A stretch of DNA of 64,000 bases from NCBI RefSeq assembly GCF_002155685.1, contig NZ_MUYK01000002.1, positions 1 to 64,000 of the forward strand. The letters are read 5' to 3'. Positions 35,710-45,595 of this stretch are shown here, one piece after another. The stretch comes from Erythrobacter colymbi. Its GTDB lineage: Bacteria > Pseudomonadota > Alphaproteobacteria > Sphingomonadales > Sphingomonadaceae. The translations under genes and the position numbers were made by a program. The notes below the pieces were generated by a model. The model was not told where the DNA came from. It was given only the letters and a program-made list of their open reading frames with translations, and searched no databases. Every line of letters starts with the position of its first letter. Position 1 is the first letter of the stretch.

Positions 35710-37479
35710 TCAACCCGCCGGACCGCGCGACGTCCGCAGCTTCGGTTTCTCGCTCAGCCCCCCGTCGCGTTCCAGCTGTTCGCGGAACTCGTCGCGCTTG
35801 GCGTGGATCGAGGCGATCACCGGGCCCATTGCCACGCCGATATCGACCAGCACCGCCTCCGACAGTTGGAGCGAGGCCTCCAGCGTCTCGGGCACGGCAT
35901 GGCTGGCGCCTGCGCGATACATCGCGGCGGCGTGATCGGGATCGCGCGCGCGGGCGACGATCAGGAGATCGGGATAGGCCTGCCGCAGCTTGGTGACGAG
36001 GCGCTGGGCGAGCACGGGCTCGTCCATCGTGAGCACCACCGCGGGCGCCGTCTCGACCCCGAGGCGTGCGAGCGTGTCGGTGCGCGCCGCATCACCGAAG
36101 GTCGCGCGGTAGCCGTCGATCCTGGCGCTGGCGATCAGATCGGGGTTCGAATCGATCATCACATAGGGCTTGCCGTGGGTGCGCATCATGTCCGCCACCA
36201 GACGTCCGACGCGGCCCCCGCCGACGATGATGGTCCGCGCGGTGTCGCTGTCATCCTCGCCCGGGGTGTGGCTCGCCCCGTCGACCCAGCGCGCGATGAT
36301 GGCGCCGAGCTTGGCCAGCAAGGGTGTGATGGTGAGGCCGATGGCGGTAACGGTCTGCCAGAAGCGCGCCGTCTCCGCATCGAGCACCAGCGCGCTGGTG
36401 GCGGCGGCGAGCACGATCAGCGTGGTCTCGGACGGGGAAGCCATGAGCAGCCCGGTCTCCGCCGCCGTGCTCCGCCGCGCGCCCATCAGGCGCAGCAGCA
36501 CGCCGGTGACGATCGCCTTGAACACCACGACCCCGGTCACTGCAAGCGCGATGGTGCCGATCTCGCCCGCGATCTCGGCGAGGTTGATGCTCATGCCGAC
36601 GGTGATCAGGAACACGCCGAGCGCAAGGCCCTTGAACGGCTCCATGATCAGCTCGACCTCGGTGTGGTATTCGGTCTCGGCGATCAGCAGGCCCGCGATC
36701 AGCGCGCCGACGATGGGCGAGAGGCCGACGAGCGCGGTGGCGAGGCTCGCGCCGATCACCACCAGCAGCGAGGCGGAGAGGAACAGCTCGGGGCTCTTGG
36801 TGCGCGCGGCTTGGGCGAAGAGGCGGGGGAGGATGACGCGCCCCGCCACCAGCAGCACTGCGACCACAAGACCGCCCTGCCACAACGTGCGGACCATGCC
36901 CGCCCAGCCAGCATCGGCGGCATTGGGCGCCAGCGCGCCGAGGATAAAGATGATCGGGACGATCATGATGTCCTCGAACAGCAGCATCGACAGCGCCGCG
37001 CGCCCGACCGGCGACTTGGTGCCGCTGATAGGCAGCACGATCGCGGTCGAGGAGAAGGCGAGCGCGAAGCCCAGCGCCAGCGCGGCGGTGAAGCTCATGC
37101 CGCTGGCAAGCCCCACGAACAGCGCCAGCGCGCCGCCGCTGATCAGCACCTCGAGCGCGCCGAGGCCGAACACCAGTTTGCGCATCTCCCACAGGCGGTT
37201 GAACGAGAGTTCGAGCCCGATCGCGAACAGCAGCAGCACGATGCCGAAATCGGCAAATGGCACCAGCCTCACCACGTTGGTTATGGTGATGTAGTAGAGC
37301 CAGGGGTGATCGTCGGCGAGCGCGCCGAGGCCGGAAGGGCCGACCAGCACGCCGATCAGGATGAACCCGATAATCGGAGTGATGCGGAAGCGGGCGAAGA
37401 CAGGAATGACGACCCCGGCCGCGCCAAGGATCACCAGCGCGTCCGAAAGGACGGGGGACAGGGTCAGTTCGCCAGCCAT
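35710..37479 (-). CDS. Monovalent cation:proton antiporter-2 (Kef/YbaL-type) with RCK domain
   Basis: 589 residues from ATG 37479. A CPA2 membrane domain of about 11-12 helices (ALVILGAAGVVIPVFARF to TVTAIGLTITPLLAKLG) is followed by a Rossmann RCK domain with TIIVGGGRVGRLVADMMRTHG and later GDAARTDTLARLG. A C-terminal tail resembles the regulatory part. Such proteins export K+ in exchange for H+ under electrophile stress or NAD(H) control. Glutathione-gating residues typical of KefB/C cannot be judged. Convergent with the TonB-like gene, six bases apart. Confidence 0.9.
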   Translation of the reverse strand: MAGELTLSPVLSDALVILGAAGVVIPVFARFRITPIIGFILIGVLVGPSGLGALADDHPWLYYITITNVVRLVPFADFGIVLLLFAIGLELSFNRLWEMRKLVFGLGALEVLISGGALALFVGLASGMSFTAALALGFALAFSSTAIVLPISGTKSPVGRAALSMLLFEDIMIVPIIFILGALAPNAADAGWAGMVRTLWQGGLVVAVLLVAGRVILPRLFAQAARTKSPELFLSASLLVVIGASLATALVGLSPIVGALIAGLLIAETEYHTEVELIMEPFKGLALGVFLITVGMSINLAEIAGEIGTIALAVTGVVVFKAIVTGVLLRLMGARRSTAAETGLLMASPSETTLIVLAAATSALVLDAETARFWQTVTAIGLTITPLLAKLGAIIARWVDGASHTPGEDDSDTARTIIVGGGRVGRLVADMMRTHGKPYVMIDSNPDLIASARIDGYRATFGDAARTDTLARLGVETAPAVVLTMDEPVLAQRLVTKLRQAYPDLLIVARARDPDHAAAMYRAGASHAVPETLEASLQLSEAVLVDIGVAMGPVIASIHAKRDEFREQLERDGGLSEKPKLRTSRGPAG

Positions 37480-37530
37480 GCCCAAGGCTTAACGGTCAGG
37501 GGAGTGGCTGTCACCCTGTCGGGGGACAAT

Positions 37531-37563
37531 AAAAAACCGGGCAAGCCGCAAGGGCCGCCCGGT
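37531..37563 (-). terminator. Rho-independent terminator of icd
   Basis: On the minus strand, GACCGGGC (ending 37563) pairs with GCCCGGT; the stem (37537-37542 with 37557-37562) precedes six T (37531-37536, A on the plus strand). It lies 24 bp past the icd stop. Confidence 0.85.
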
Positions 37564-37586
37564 CTTTCAGGAATGCAGCGAAGCGA

Positions 37587-38810
37587 TCAGGCCCAGCTGG
37601 CCATTTCCTTTTCGAGGTTCTGGACGATCGTCTCGAAGAACTGCTCGGTGGTCTGCCAGGCCTGGCCCGGGCCGATCAGCAGCGCGAGATCCTTGGTCAT
37701 GTAGCCCTTCTCGACGGTCTGGATGCAGACCTTTTCGAGCGTCTCGGCGAACTTCACCACGTCCGGCGTGTTGTCGAACTTGCCGCGGTACATCAGGCCG
37801 CGGGTCCAGGCGAAGATCGAGGCGATCGGGTTGGTCGAGGTCGCCTTGCCCTGCTGGTGCTGGCGGTAGTGGCGGGTGACGGTGCCGTGGGCGGCTTCGG
37901 CCTCGACGGTCTTGCCATCCGGGGTCATCAGCACCGAGGTCATCAGGCCGAGCGAGCCGAAGCCCTGCGCCACGGTGTCGGACTGCACATCGCCGTCGTA
38001 GTTCTTGCATGCCCAGACGAACTTGCCCGACCACTTCAGCGCCGAGGCGACCATGTCGTCGATCAGGCGATGTTCGTAGACGATGCCCTTTTCCTTGAAC
38101 TTCTCGGCGAAGCCCTCGGTGTCGAACACTTCCTGGAACAGGTCCTTGAAGCGCCCGTCATAGGCCTTGAGGATGGTGTTCTTGGTGCTGAGGTACACCG
38201 GCCAGCCGAGGTTGAGGCCGTAGTTGAACGAGGCGCGGGCGAAATCGCGGATCGAATCGTCGAGGTTGTACATCGCCATCGCGACGCCGGCCGAGGGGAA
38301 GTCGAACACATCGAGGTCGATTGTCTCGCCGTTGTCGCCGTCCCACACGAGGCGCAGCTTGCCGGGGCCCGGGATGCGCGTGTCGGTTGCCTTGTACTGG
38401 TCACCGAAGGCATGGCGGCCGACGACGATCGGGTCGGTCCAGCCCGGCACCAGGCGCGGCACGTTGTCGATCACGATCGGCTCGCGGAAGACGACGCCGC
38501 CCAGGATGTTGCGGATCGTGCCGTTGGGGCTCTTCCACATCTTCTTGAGGCTGAATTCCTCGACGCGCTGCTCGTCGGGGGTGATGGTGGCGCACTTCAC
38601 GCCGACGCCGTACTGCTTGATCGCGTTGGCGGAATCGACCGTCACCTGGTCGTCGGTCGCGTCACGGTTCTCGATCGAGAGGTCGTAATACTTCAGGTCG
38701 ATATCGAGATAGGGCAGGATCAGCCTTTCGCGGATCCACTGCCAGATGATGCGCGTCATCTCGTCGCCATCGAGTTCGACGACGGGGTTGGCGACTTTGA
38801 TCTTGTTCAT
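37587..38810 (-). CDS. icd: NADP-dependent isocitrate dehydrogenase
   Basis: 407 residues, TCA-cycle oxidative decarboxylation of isocitrate. The sequence is of the eukaryotic/mitochondrial-like subtype common in alphaproteobacteria: [33 protein letters not shown] at the start, [13 protein letters not shown] (substrate), [23 protein letters not shown] and [15 protein letters not shown] (NADP binding). A hairpin terminator follows. Located downstream of tRNA-Val on the same strand with a 224-bp gap. Confidence 0.97.
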   Translation of the reverse strand: MNKIKVANPVVELDGDEMTRIIWQWIRERLILPYLDIDLKYYDLSIENRDATDDQVTVDSANAIKQYGVGVKCATITPDEQRVEEFSLKKMWKSPNGTIRNILGGVVFREPIVIDNVPRLVPGWTDPIVVGRHAFGDQYKATDTRIPGPGKLRLVWDGDNGETIDLDVFDFPSAGVAMAMYNLDDSIRDFARASFNYGLNLGWPVYLSTKNTILKAYDGRFKDLFQEVFDTEGFAEKFKEKGIVYEHRLIDDMVASALKWSGKFVWACKNYDGDVQSDTVAQGFGSLGLMTSVLMTPDGKTVEAEAAHGTVTRHYRQHQQGKATSTNPIASIFAWTRGLMYRGKFDNTPDVVKFAETLEKVCIQTVEKGYMTKDLALLIGPGQAWQTTEQFFETIVQNLEKEMASWA

Positions 38811-38989
38811 GCGTGTTGCCCTATCCTTCTTGCCCCGTCTCTTGCGAGGCTAGGTGTGATCGACAGGAAGCTGTTGCGGGCCCGTCCGAGGCCCATAGAT
38901 CCCGCGCGGGCTTTAGCAGAGGTGTGAGGGCTTGCAAGCGCGGGTGTTGCGAATGAAACGCAAGAGCCGTTGCGGCGGGTGCAGGACAC

Positions 38990-39015
38990 AAAAAAGCCCG
39001 CCGGTGAGGGCGGGC
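38990..39015 (-). terminator. Terminator of the tRNA-Val transcript
   Basis: On the minus strand GCCCGCC and GGCGGGC (38996-39002 and 39009-39015) form a 7-bp GC stem followed by six T (38990-38995), about 20 bp after the tRNA CCA end. Confidence 0.8.
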
Positions 39016-39034
39016 GCTTTTGGTCTTTGTCCGG

Positions 39035-39109
39035 TGGTGGGCGTAGCAAGGATTGAACTTGCGACCCCTACGATGTCAACATAGTGCTCTACCACTGAGC
39101 TATACGCCC
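39035..39109 (-). tRNA. tRNA-Val, anticodon GAC
   Basis: On the minus strand the gene starts GGGCGTATAGCTCAGTGGTA and ends TACGCCC-A-CCA. Acceptor stem GGGCGTA pairs with TACGCCC (39039-39045). The anticodon loop TTGACAT gives GAC. The T arm is GCAAGTTCAATCCTTGC. The CCA is encoded. About 75 nt; a hairpin terminator follows. Reads GTC (and GTT) valine codons. Confidence 0.96.
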
Positions 39110-39197
39110 GCACCATCGGACCAGCCCCGTCTCGGGGCGGAGCGGCCCTTTATCGCAGCACTTCCGAAGGTGCAAGCGATTCGAGCCGCGGAAATTC

Positions 39198-39593
39198 TCA
39201 CATTCGCGCCGCGTCCGCTTCCTCGAACACGCGCTCGACCTCCAGCACCAGATCGCGCAGGTGGAAAGGCTTGGAGAGCACCTTGGCGGCAGGCTGTTCG
39301 CGGCTGGCGCGCAGGGACACCGCGGCAAAGCCGGTGATGAACATCACCTTGGTGCGCGGCGAAATCTCGGCGCAGCGCTGGGCGAGCTCGATCCCGTCCA
39401 TCTCGGGCATGACGATGTCCGAGAGCAGCAGGTCGTAATCGCCTGTTTCGAGCAGGGGCACGGCATCAGTGCCGCGATCGACCGCGCTCACCTCGTAGCC
39501 GGCATTGGTCAACGCCCGTTCGAGATAGGCGCGCATCGCCTCTTCATCTTCGGCGAGCAGGATGCGGGGGGTGCGTGTCGCTGTCATGCGCAA
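39198..39593 (-). CDS. cpdR: CpdR-like single-domain response regulator
   Basis: 131 residues made of one receiver domain. Phospho-acceptor Asp59 (LLLSDIVMPEMDG), acid pair in AEDEE, Thr/Ala site ITGFAAVSL, and Lys108 in VLSKPFHLRDLVLEVE. The ILLAEDE start, MFITGFAAV and KPFHLRDLV run strongly match CpdR of alphaproteobacteria. In the CckA-ChpT pathway, unphosphorylated CpdR activates ClpXP at the cell pole. The neighbour N-formylglutamate amidohydrolase gene is a frequent alphaproteobacterial companion. Confidence 0.9.
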   Translation of the reverse strand: MRMTATRTPRILLAEDEEAMRAYLERALTNAGYEVSAVDRGTDAVPLLETGDYDLLLSDIVMPEMDGIELAQRCAEISPRTKVMFITGFAAVSLRASREQPAAKVLSKPFHLRDLVLEVERVFEEADAARM

Positions 39594-39726
39594 GGCGTTA
39601 GCAGACCCGGCTTAAGAAATCTTTGTTTCTGCGATGAGGCGCATCCTGTCCGGTGCGGAAAGGCGCGGGCTAACCCTGCGATGAGGCTTTGACAGCCCCG
39701 CGCAAACGCGTCAGCAAGGGGTGCCC

Positions 39727-40716
39727 ATGTCACCGTCCTCCCGCTCTCCCCGGAACGGCCTGCCTGGCCCCACACCTCCCCAGCGCACCGCGTCCAGCGG
39801 CGGCGTGGTGCCGGGGCTCGAGGATGCGCCCGCCTTCACGCTCACGCGCCCCCCGCGCCTGCGGATGCCGGTGCTGGTGGCGGTGCCTCACGCGGGCCGC
39901 AGCTATCCGCCGCAGGTTACCGCGCGGATGCGCGATGCTGGATCTGCGCAATTGCGGCTCGAGGATCGCTACGCCGACCGGCTCGGCATCGCGGTCGCGC
40001 GCGAGACGGGGGCGGCTCTGCTGCTGGCCCATGCGCCGCGCGCGCTGCTCGATCTCAACCGCGCCGAGGACGATATCGACTGGGACATGGTCGAGGGCGG
40101 ACGGCCCGATGACGTTCCCCCCGCAGAGCCCGGCCAGCGCAGCAATGCCCGCGCACGCAGCGGGCTCGGGCTGGTGCCGCGGCGGCTGCCGGGTTCGGGC
40201 GAGATCTGGCGCGGGCGGCTTGCCCCGGCCGAGCTTGCAGCGCGGATCGAGGGGATTCACCAGGCCTATCACACCGCGCTTGCGGCAGAGCTTGCCAGCA
40301 TCCGCGCCGAATGGGGCGCGGCGCTGCTGGTCGACCTCCATTCCATGCCGCCGCTGCGCCCGGGCGAGGGCGAGGTGCGCGCGCCGGTGGTGGTGCTGGG
40401 CGACCGCTTCGGGGCCTCGTGCCACAACGTGCTGGTCGGTCGCGCGCTCGCCCATCTCGAAGCGCGCGGGGTGCCGGCGGCACAGAACCGGCCCTATTCG
40501 GGCGGCTACGTGCTCGACCGTCACGGCGCGCCGCACAAAGGCGTCCACGCGGTGCAGATCGAGGTGTGCCGCGCGACCTATCTCGACCGCCATCTTGCCG
40601 AGCCGGGGGCGGGGCTTCCCGCGATCGCCGCGATGCTTGCCGCGCTGGTGCGCGAGCTGGGTGCGGAAGCGGCGCTGCTCGGCGGGGGCGAGGGGCTGCG
40701 GCAGGCCGCCGAATAG
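39727..40716 (+). CDS. N-formylglutamate amidohydrolase family protein
   Basis: 329 residues from ATG 39727, which has AAGGG six bases upstream; a GTG two codons earlier is possible. Family motifs: LVAVPHAGRSYPP (His ligand), LEDRYADRL, LDLNRAEDDIDWDM, GLVPRRLPGSGEIW and LLVDLHSMPP with the second His, then NRPYSGGYVLDRHGAP and VQIEVCRATYLD. It hydrolyses N-formylglutamate or a related formyl/acyl amide; zinc dependent. No hut genes are near, so histidine degradation is not supported. Divergent from cpdR. Confidence 0.88.
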   Translation: MSPSSRSPRNGLPGPTPPQRTASSGGVVPGLEDAPAFTLTRPPRLRMPVLVAVPHAGRSYPPQVTARMRDAGSAQLRLEDRYADRLGIAVARETGAALLLAHAPRALLDLNRAEDDIDWDMVEGGRPDDVPPAEPGQRSNARARSGLGLVPRRLPGSGEIWRGRLAPAELAARIEGIHQAYHTALAAELASIRAEWGAALLVDLHSMPPLRPGEGEVRAPVVVLGDRFGASCHNVLVGRALAHLEARGVPAAQNRPYSGGYVLDRHGAPHKGVHAVQIEVCRATYLDRHLAEPGAGLPAIAAMLAALVRELGAEAALLGGGEGLRQAAE

Positions 40717-40731
40717 GCCCCGGAACGTAGA

Positions 40732-40764
40732 ACGGGCGGGAGACCTTAAGGTCTGCCCGCCCGT
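40732..40764. terminator. Bidirectional terminator-like hairpin between convergent genes
   Basis: ACGGGCGGGAGACC (40732-40745) pairs with GGTCTGCCCGCCCGT (40750-40764) with a one-base bulge. No strong U-run. It lies between the amidohydrolase gene (+) and the sapC gene (-). Confidence 0.6.
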
Positions 40765-40815
40765 CCGCGATGCTGTCAGGGCCGAAGCGTCGCCGCCCCG
40801 GCCCCTGCTGCAATA

Positions 40816-41610
40816 TCAGTTCAGCGCCGGAGCCGGAGCGCCTTCCGGCGTCATCGGCACCTTGCCCTGAGCCAGCTGACGCTCGAAGATCGTGCGCATC
40901 AGGTTCAGCGAGAAGAGGTGCGCGTAGATCAGCATCAGAATGCCGTTCTTCGACAGGTCCTCGAGCTGGGCAGCCGGAAGCTCGCGCAGCTTGTTCTCGT
41001 CTACCATGCGGAAGCCGCGGTAGATGAACGGGGTGTTGGGCATGTCATTGCGCGTGATCGCGATTTCGCCGTCCATCAGGATGTCGAGCTTCGCGAGCTC
41101 GTCCATGAAGGTCTTGGTGCGCATCCCGGCTTCTTCGAAGCGGCGGCAGAAATCGAGCACGCCGTTGGTGTACTCGGTCGGCTGGCCGGCGGTGTCGAAC
41201 AGCTCAAGGCCTTCCTCGAACTTGCCGAGCAGACCGGCGCTCGGGTCGAAGCACAGCGACATGTCCTCGCTACCCGGCTGGAGCTTGGCGAGGATGAAGG
41301 GATAGCGGCGCGCATAGGCGGGCAGATAGATCGGCTCGTTGATCTTCATGTCCTCGCCCACGAAGGTGTTCACACCCTCGTTGAGGCCGAACAGCGCGAT
41401 CGGCAGCGGGCTGTCACCGGCGGTGAACACGATCGGGAAGTGGCGCTGCGCGTCCACGAACTCGTCCGAGGTAAGCGGAATGGCGTGCGTGACCGAGAGG
41501 TACTCGGCGCTCTCGAGCGAGCCGGCCTTCCAGTCAGCGTGGTCACGGCTGTTGAGCGGCAGAAGGTCCTTGTAGAACAGCGGAAGTTGCGGTTGCGGCG
41601 CGCTGGCCAT
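40816..41610 (-). CDS. SapC family protein
   Basis: 264 residues, no signal peptide. The SapC pattern is present: YKDLLPLNSRDHADW, FPIVFTAGDSPLPIALFGLNEGVNTFV, YLPAYARRYPFILAKLQ and DFCRRFEEAGMRTKTFMDELAKLDIL. SapC is named for S-layer-associated proteins in some genomes and co-occurs with TonB receptors in sphingomonads and caulobacters; function not clear. GGAGAC lies upstream of the ATG. A hairpin at 40732-40764 is downstream. Confidence 0.85.
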   Translation of the reverse strand: MASAPQPQLPLFYKDLLPLNSRDHADWKAGSLESAEYLSVTHAIPLTSDEFVDAQRHFPIVFTAGDSPLPIALFGLNEGVNTFVGEDMKINEPIYLPAYARRYPFILAKLQPGSEDMSLCFDPSAGLLGKFEEGLELFDTAGQPTEYTNGVLDFCRRFEEAGMRTKTFMDELAKLDILMDGEIAITRNDMPNTPFIYRGFRMVDENKLRELPAAQLEDLSKNGILMLIYAHLFSLNLMRTIFERQLAQGKVPMTPEGAPAPALN

Positions 41611-41718
41611 GACGAAGTCTCCGAAACGGTAGTGGATGATCCCCTCAGCGGAAAATCTCCTCCCCCGCCGAAAGCGGGGGCCTTAGGGCTTTGCGTCCTC
41701 GCGCGCAAGCGGTGAGGG

Positions 41719-43188
41719 TCAGCGAGCCGGGGGGATGTCCAGCAGTTTCCCCGGATTGAACAGATTGTGCGGATCGAGTGCCTGCTTGACCTGCCGCATC
41801 ACCGCCAGCGCGACGGGATCGTGGAGGCGGGCAAGTTCTGCCACCTTCATCTGCCCGATCCCGTGTTCGGCGCTGATCGATCCGCCCCACTGCGTGACGA
41901 GATCATAGACCCGTGCGCTCACCGCCTTGCCCTCGGCCTCTTCCCACACGCCCCGAACCGCGCCTTGCGGGGCGAGGACGTGGAAGTGGACATTGCCGTC
42001 GCCCAGATGCCCGAAGGCGACCGCGCAGGTGCCCGGGAAGGCGCCTTCCACATCGGGCACGGCGGCGAGGATGAACTCGGGCATCTTTTCGACCGGCACC
42101 GAGATATCGTGCTGCATCGCCGGGCCGAGCGCGCGTTCGGCGGCCGAAATCCCGTCGCGAAGGTTCCAGAAGGCTTCTGCCTGGGTATCGTTGGCGGCGA
42201 TCACCGCGTCGGCAATCAGGCCCTCCTCGAGCGCGGTTGCGAGCGCCGTCTCCAGCATTTCGCGCAAGACTGCGCTGTCCTGCGAGGGCGACACGCATTC
42301 AACCAGGGCGTTCCACGTGTGCGTCTCGTCCAGCGGTGCGCGGGCCGTCGGCTGGTGCGCGAGCACCGAGGCGAGGCAATGAGCCGGCACCACCTCGAAA
42401 CCTTCCAGCGCATCGCCCATCGCGCGCTCCATCTGCCGCAGCAGCGTGCGCGCCTCGACGATGCCGCCGAGCCCGACCCATGCGGTCGCCCGGCCCACCG
42501 GCGCGGGGAGCAGGCGCAGACAGGCGGCAGTAACGATCCCGAGCGTGCCCTCCGAGCCGATCAGCAACTGCTTGAGGTCGAAGCCGCGGTTGTCCTTCTT
42601 GAGCGGTGTCATCAGATCGAGCACCTCGCCCGAGGGCAGCACCGCTTCCAGCCCCAGCACCTGTGCGCGCATCGTCCCCTGGCGCAGCACCTGCGTGCCG
42701 CCTGCGTTGGTCGAGATGAGCCCGCCAATGGTCGCCGAGCCCTTGCCGCCGAGCGTCAGGGGGAAGCGCAAGCCGGCCGCATCGGCCGCCTCGTGGAGGG
42801 TCTGAAGGATCACCCCCGCCTCGCAAACCGCCTGCCCCGCCTCGAGCGAGAGGCTGCGGATCGCGTCCATCCTGCGAAGCGAGAGGATGATCGCATCGCC
42901 GCTTTCATCGGGGGTCGCGCCGCCCGCCATGCCGCTGTTGCCGCCCTGCGGCACGACCGGCACGCCATGCGCGGCGCACAGCCTGACGAGCGCTGAGACC
43001 TCGGCGGTCGAAGCGGGCGAGGCCAGCGCCAGCGCGCGGCCGGTGTAGCGCCCGCGCCAGTCGGTCAGCCACGCGTCCATCCGCTCGGGATCGGTGGTCA
43101 GTCCCTTGGGGCCGAGCAGTTCGGTGGCGGCGGCGAGGAATGCCGTGGCAGATGCGGCTGCGCGCGGGGGCGGGGCGGGGTGATTCAT
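41719..43188 (-). CDS. FAD-binding oxidoreductase (GlcD / D-2-hydroxyglutarate dehydrogenase-like)
   Basis: 489 residues from ATG 43188, which has GGAGG five bases upstream. An N-terminal FAD_binding_4 domain (VPVVPQGGNSGMAGGATPD, GGKGSATIGGLISTNAGGTQVLRQGTMR, KQLLIGSEGTLGIVTAA) precedes a FAD-oxidase_C domain (FGHLGDGNVHFHVLAP, ISAEHGIGQMK with zinc/active-site His). Such enzymes oxidise D-2-hydroxy acids (D-lactate, glycolate, D-2-hydroxyglutarate). The exact substrate cannot be fixed. Divergent from 43363. Confidence 0.9.
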   Translation of the reverse strand: MNHPAPPPRAAASATAFLAAATELLGPKGLTTDPERMDAWLTDWRGRYTGRALALASPASTAEVSALVRLCAAHGVPVVPQGGNSGMAGGATPDESGDAIILSLRRMDAIRSLSLEAGQAVCEAGVILQTLHEAADAAGLRFPLTLGGKGSATIGGLISTNAGGTQVLRQGTMRAQVLGLEAVLPSGEVLDLMTPLKKDNRGFDLKQLLIGSEGTLGIVTAACLRLLPAPVGRATAWVGLGGIVEARTLLRQMERAMGDALEGFEVVPAHCLASVLAHQPTARAPLDETHTWNALVECVSPSQDSAVLREMLETALATALEEGLIADAVIAANDTQAEAFWNLRDGISAAERALGPAMQHDISVPVEKMPEFILAAVPDVEGAFPGTCAVAFGHLGDGNVHFHVLAPQGAVRGVWEEAEGKAVSARVYDLVTQWGGSISAEHGIGQMKVAELARLHDPVALAVMRQVKQALDPHNLFNPGKLLDIPPAR

Positions 43189-43362
43189 TGTTGCCTCCAT
43201 GCCACACCCGCCGATGAAATTGCCAACGCTTTTGCGGCTGCGACGTCAGGCAGTTAAGGCATGGTTCAATTGGAAAGGCTAGGGCGTTAGGCGTGCCGCG
43301 CGGGCAGGTGACCCCGTCCGATCGCGCCGCTCCGGCCGCCCGAGGAGAGATCGACTTCATCC

Positions 43363-43932
43363 ATGCACAGCGTGCTCGCCTTTGCCGCACCCCTTGCGCT
43401 GATGCTGCCGCTGGTGGCCGAAGCGCTCGACGTGCCCGAGGAAGCAGGCGTCGGTGCGGATGTCCCCGCGCCGCAGAGCGAGGCGGCCAGCGCGCAGGAG
43501 CCGGCGGCGATCAACCCGCTATCGGCGATGCGCCAGTCCACCGTGTTGCGCCAGGTCCGGATCGAACAGCGCGTGGTGGTGCGGATCACGCCGCAGCCTG
43601 GCCCCTCGCGCCAGAACCTCACCGCCGAAGTGCCTGAGCGTCCGCCTGCACCCCGCTTCGAGGAACGCGGCAAGGAGAAGTGCGTGCCGCTGGCGGACAT
43701 TGCGGGCGTCCAGACCGGTAGCGGCGACCGCCTCGTGCTGTTTCTGCGAGACCGGCGGATGATCGCGGTCAACCTCGAAAAAGCGTGCCGCGCCCGTGAC
43801 TTCTACGCCGGCTTCTATGTCGAGCGGAACAAGGACGGGCAGCTGTGCGTCGAGCGTGACAAGCTGCAATCGCGCACCGGCGCCCAGTGCGAGGTCGAGA
43901 CCATGCGCCAGCTGGTGCAGGTCCGCAGCTGA
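43363..43932 (+). CDS. Secreted protein of unknown function
   Basis: 189 residues, N-terminal signal (VLAFAAPLALMLPLVAEA). Middle is Pro/Ala/Glu-rich and charged (PERPPAPRFEERGKEKC); the C-terminal ~80 residues contain four cysteines (GKEKCVPLADIAG, EKACRARDFYAGFYVERNKDGQLCVERD, GAQCEVETMRQ) and look like a small beta fold. No domain recognised. A GC stem at 43937-43952 just after the stop could act as a weak terminator. Confidence 0.7.
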   Translation: MHSVLAFAAPLALMLPLVAEALDVPEEAGVGADVPAPQSEAASAQEPAAINPLSAMRQSTVLRQVRIEQRVVVRITPQPGPSRQNLTAEVPERPPAPRFEERGKEKCVPLADIAGVQTGSGDRLVLFLRDRRMIAVNLEKACRARDFYAGFYVERNKDGQLCVERDKLQSRTGAQCEVETMRQLVQVRS

Positions 43933-44077
43933 CCATCGCCGCTCCAGCGGCGGGATTCCTTGACTTTTGCCCCCGTTTGCGGGAAAGGCGCGGCGGCCTG
44001 ATGCAGCGCTCGCTTGCGCGGCAGGCCGCAAATCCCGGCAGCGACCCTGCCCGCTATTCTCGGACACCACGAACCGC

Positions 44078-45523
44078 ATGACCTTCGCCGATCTCGGCCT
44101 TTCGCCCGAATTGCTCAAAGCCGTGGAGGACGCGGGCTACACCACGCCGACCGCGATTCAGGCGCAGGCAATCCCCACCGTGCTGATGATGAAGGACCTC
44201 ATCGGCATCGCCCAGACGGGGACGGGCAAGACCGCGAGCTTCGTGCTTCCGATGATCGACGTGATGGCCGCCGGCCGCCGCCGCGCACTGATGCCGCGCT
44301 CGCTGATCCTCGAGCCGACCCGCGAACTCGCCGCACAGGTCGCCGAGAATTTCGAGAAGTACGGCAAGAACCATGATCTCAAGATGGCGCTGCTGATCGG
44401 CGGCGTGCAGATGGGCGACCAGCTCAAGGCCCTGTCCGACGGTGTAGACGTGCTGATCGCGACCCCCGGCCGCCTGATGGACCTGTTCGAGCGCGGCAAG
44501 ATCATGCTCAACGGCTGCGAGCTGCTGGTGATCGACGAGGCCGACCGGATGCTCGACATGGGCTTCATCCCCGATATCGAGTTCATCTGCTCCAAGCTCC
44601 CCGAGAGCCGCCAGACCATGCTGTTCTCGGCCACCATGCCCGCGCCGATCGAGAAGCTGGCGAAGAAGTTCCTCAACAACCCCAAGCGCATCGAAACCGC
44701 GCGAGCGGCGACGACCAACAAGGACATCACCGCCTTCAAGGTGCCGGTGAAGTCGAAGCAGAAGCGCGAGACGCTGCGCTGGTTCCTCGAGAACGATCTG
44801 GTCGAGAACGCGATCATCTTCGCCAACCGCAAGACTACTGTGCGCGAGCTCAATCAGAGCCTCAACCGCCACGGCTTCCGGTCGAGCGAGATCCACGGCG
44901 ACATGGACCAGTCGAGCCGCATCAAGGAGCTCGAGCGGTTCAAGGCGGGCGACGTCAATATCCTCGTCGCCTCGGACGTTGCGGCACGCGGGCTCGACAT
45001 CAAGGGCGTAAGCCACGTCTTCAACTTCGACACGCCCTGGCACCCGGACGATTATGTCCACCGCATCGGCCGGACGGGCCGGGCGGGGGCGAAGGGGCGG
45101 GCCTTCACTTTCGTTTCGGAAGAAGATGCCGAGGCGATCGCCAATGTCGAGAAGCTGACCGGCGCGGCGATCAAGGTGTTCGGCAAGGAAGACGTGCGCG
45201 TCGACCTCAGCGAAGCCATCGCCCGCGCCGAAGCGGCCGCCAAGGCCAAGCAGGAAGTGCCGGCGGAAGAGCGCGAGGAACGCGAGCCCCGCAAGCCGCG
45301 CCGCGCCCGCGAGGAGCGCGAGCCGCGTCAGGACCGCGAACCGCGCCGCGAACGCGAACCGCGCGAGGAGCGTCCGCGTCGCGAAAAGGCCGACCGCCGT
45401 ACCGACCGTGTCGCTGTCGGCGATGACCGCAGGCCGCGCCGCCATCACGAGGATGACGAGCCCGTCCCCGCCGGCGAATGGAACGGCCCGCGCCCGAGCT
45501 TCCTCGACATCGGCTTCGGCTGA
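44078..45523 (+). CDS. DEAD-box RNA helicase (RhlE-like)
   Basis: 481 residues from ATG 44078. Q motif FADLGLSPELLKAVEDAGY, motif I AQTGTGKTASF, Ia PTRELAAQ, Ib TPGRLMD, II DEAD, III SAT, IV-VI ANRKTTVRELN, DVAARGLDIKG and HRIGRTGRAGAKG are all present. The C-terminal ~80 residues are a low-complexity Arg/Glu/Pro repeat (REPRQDREPRREREPREERP) typical of flexible RNA-binding tails. Likely role in rRNA processing, ribosome assembly or mRNA turnover. Confidence 0.93.
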   Translation: MTFADLGLSPELLKAVEDAGYTTPTAIQAQAIPTVLMMKDLIGIAQTGTGKTASFVLPMIDVMAAGRRRALMPRSLILEPTRELAAQVAENFEKYGKNHDLKMALLIGGVQMGDQLKALSDGVDVLIATPGRLMDLFERGKIMLNGCELLVIDEADRMLDMGFIPDIEFICSKLPESRQTMLFSATMPAPIEKLAKKFLNNPKRIETARAATTNKDITAFKVPVKSKQKRETLRWFLENDLVENAIIFANRKTTVRELNQSLNRHGFRSSEIHGDMDQSSRIKELERFKAGDVNILVASDVAARGLDIKGVSHVFNFDTPWHPDDYVHRIGRTGRAGAKGRAFTFVSEEDAEAIANVEKLTGAAIKVFGKEDVRVDLSEAIARAEAAAKAKQEVPAEEREEREPRKPRRAREEREPRQDREPRREREPREERPRREKADRRTDRVAVGDDRRPRRHHEDDEPVPAGEWNGPRPSFLDIGFG

Positions 45524-45595
45524 CCTTCGCCTCTCCGTCCCCGTGGGCAGACGCGGTTAACGCTTTCTTGGCGGATGACGGCGTAGTCCGGAGCC

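Noticed and set aside
43937..43952. Rho-independent terminator after the 43363 gene
   Set aside because: A short GC stem with a two-base loop and only a weak T-run; not listed as a separate feature.
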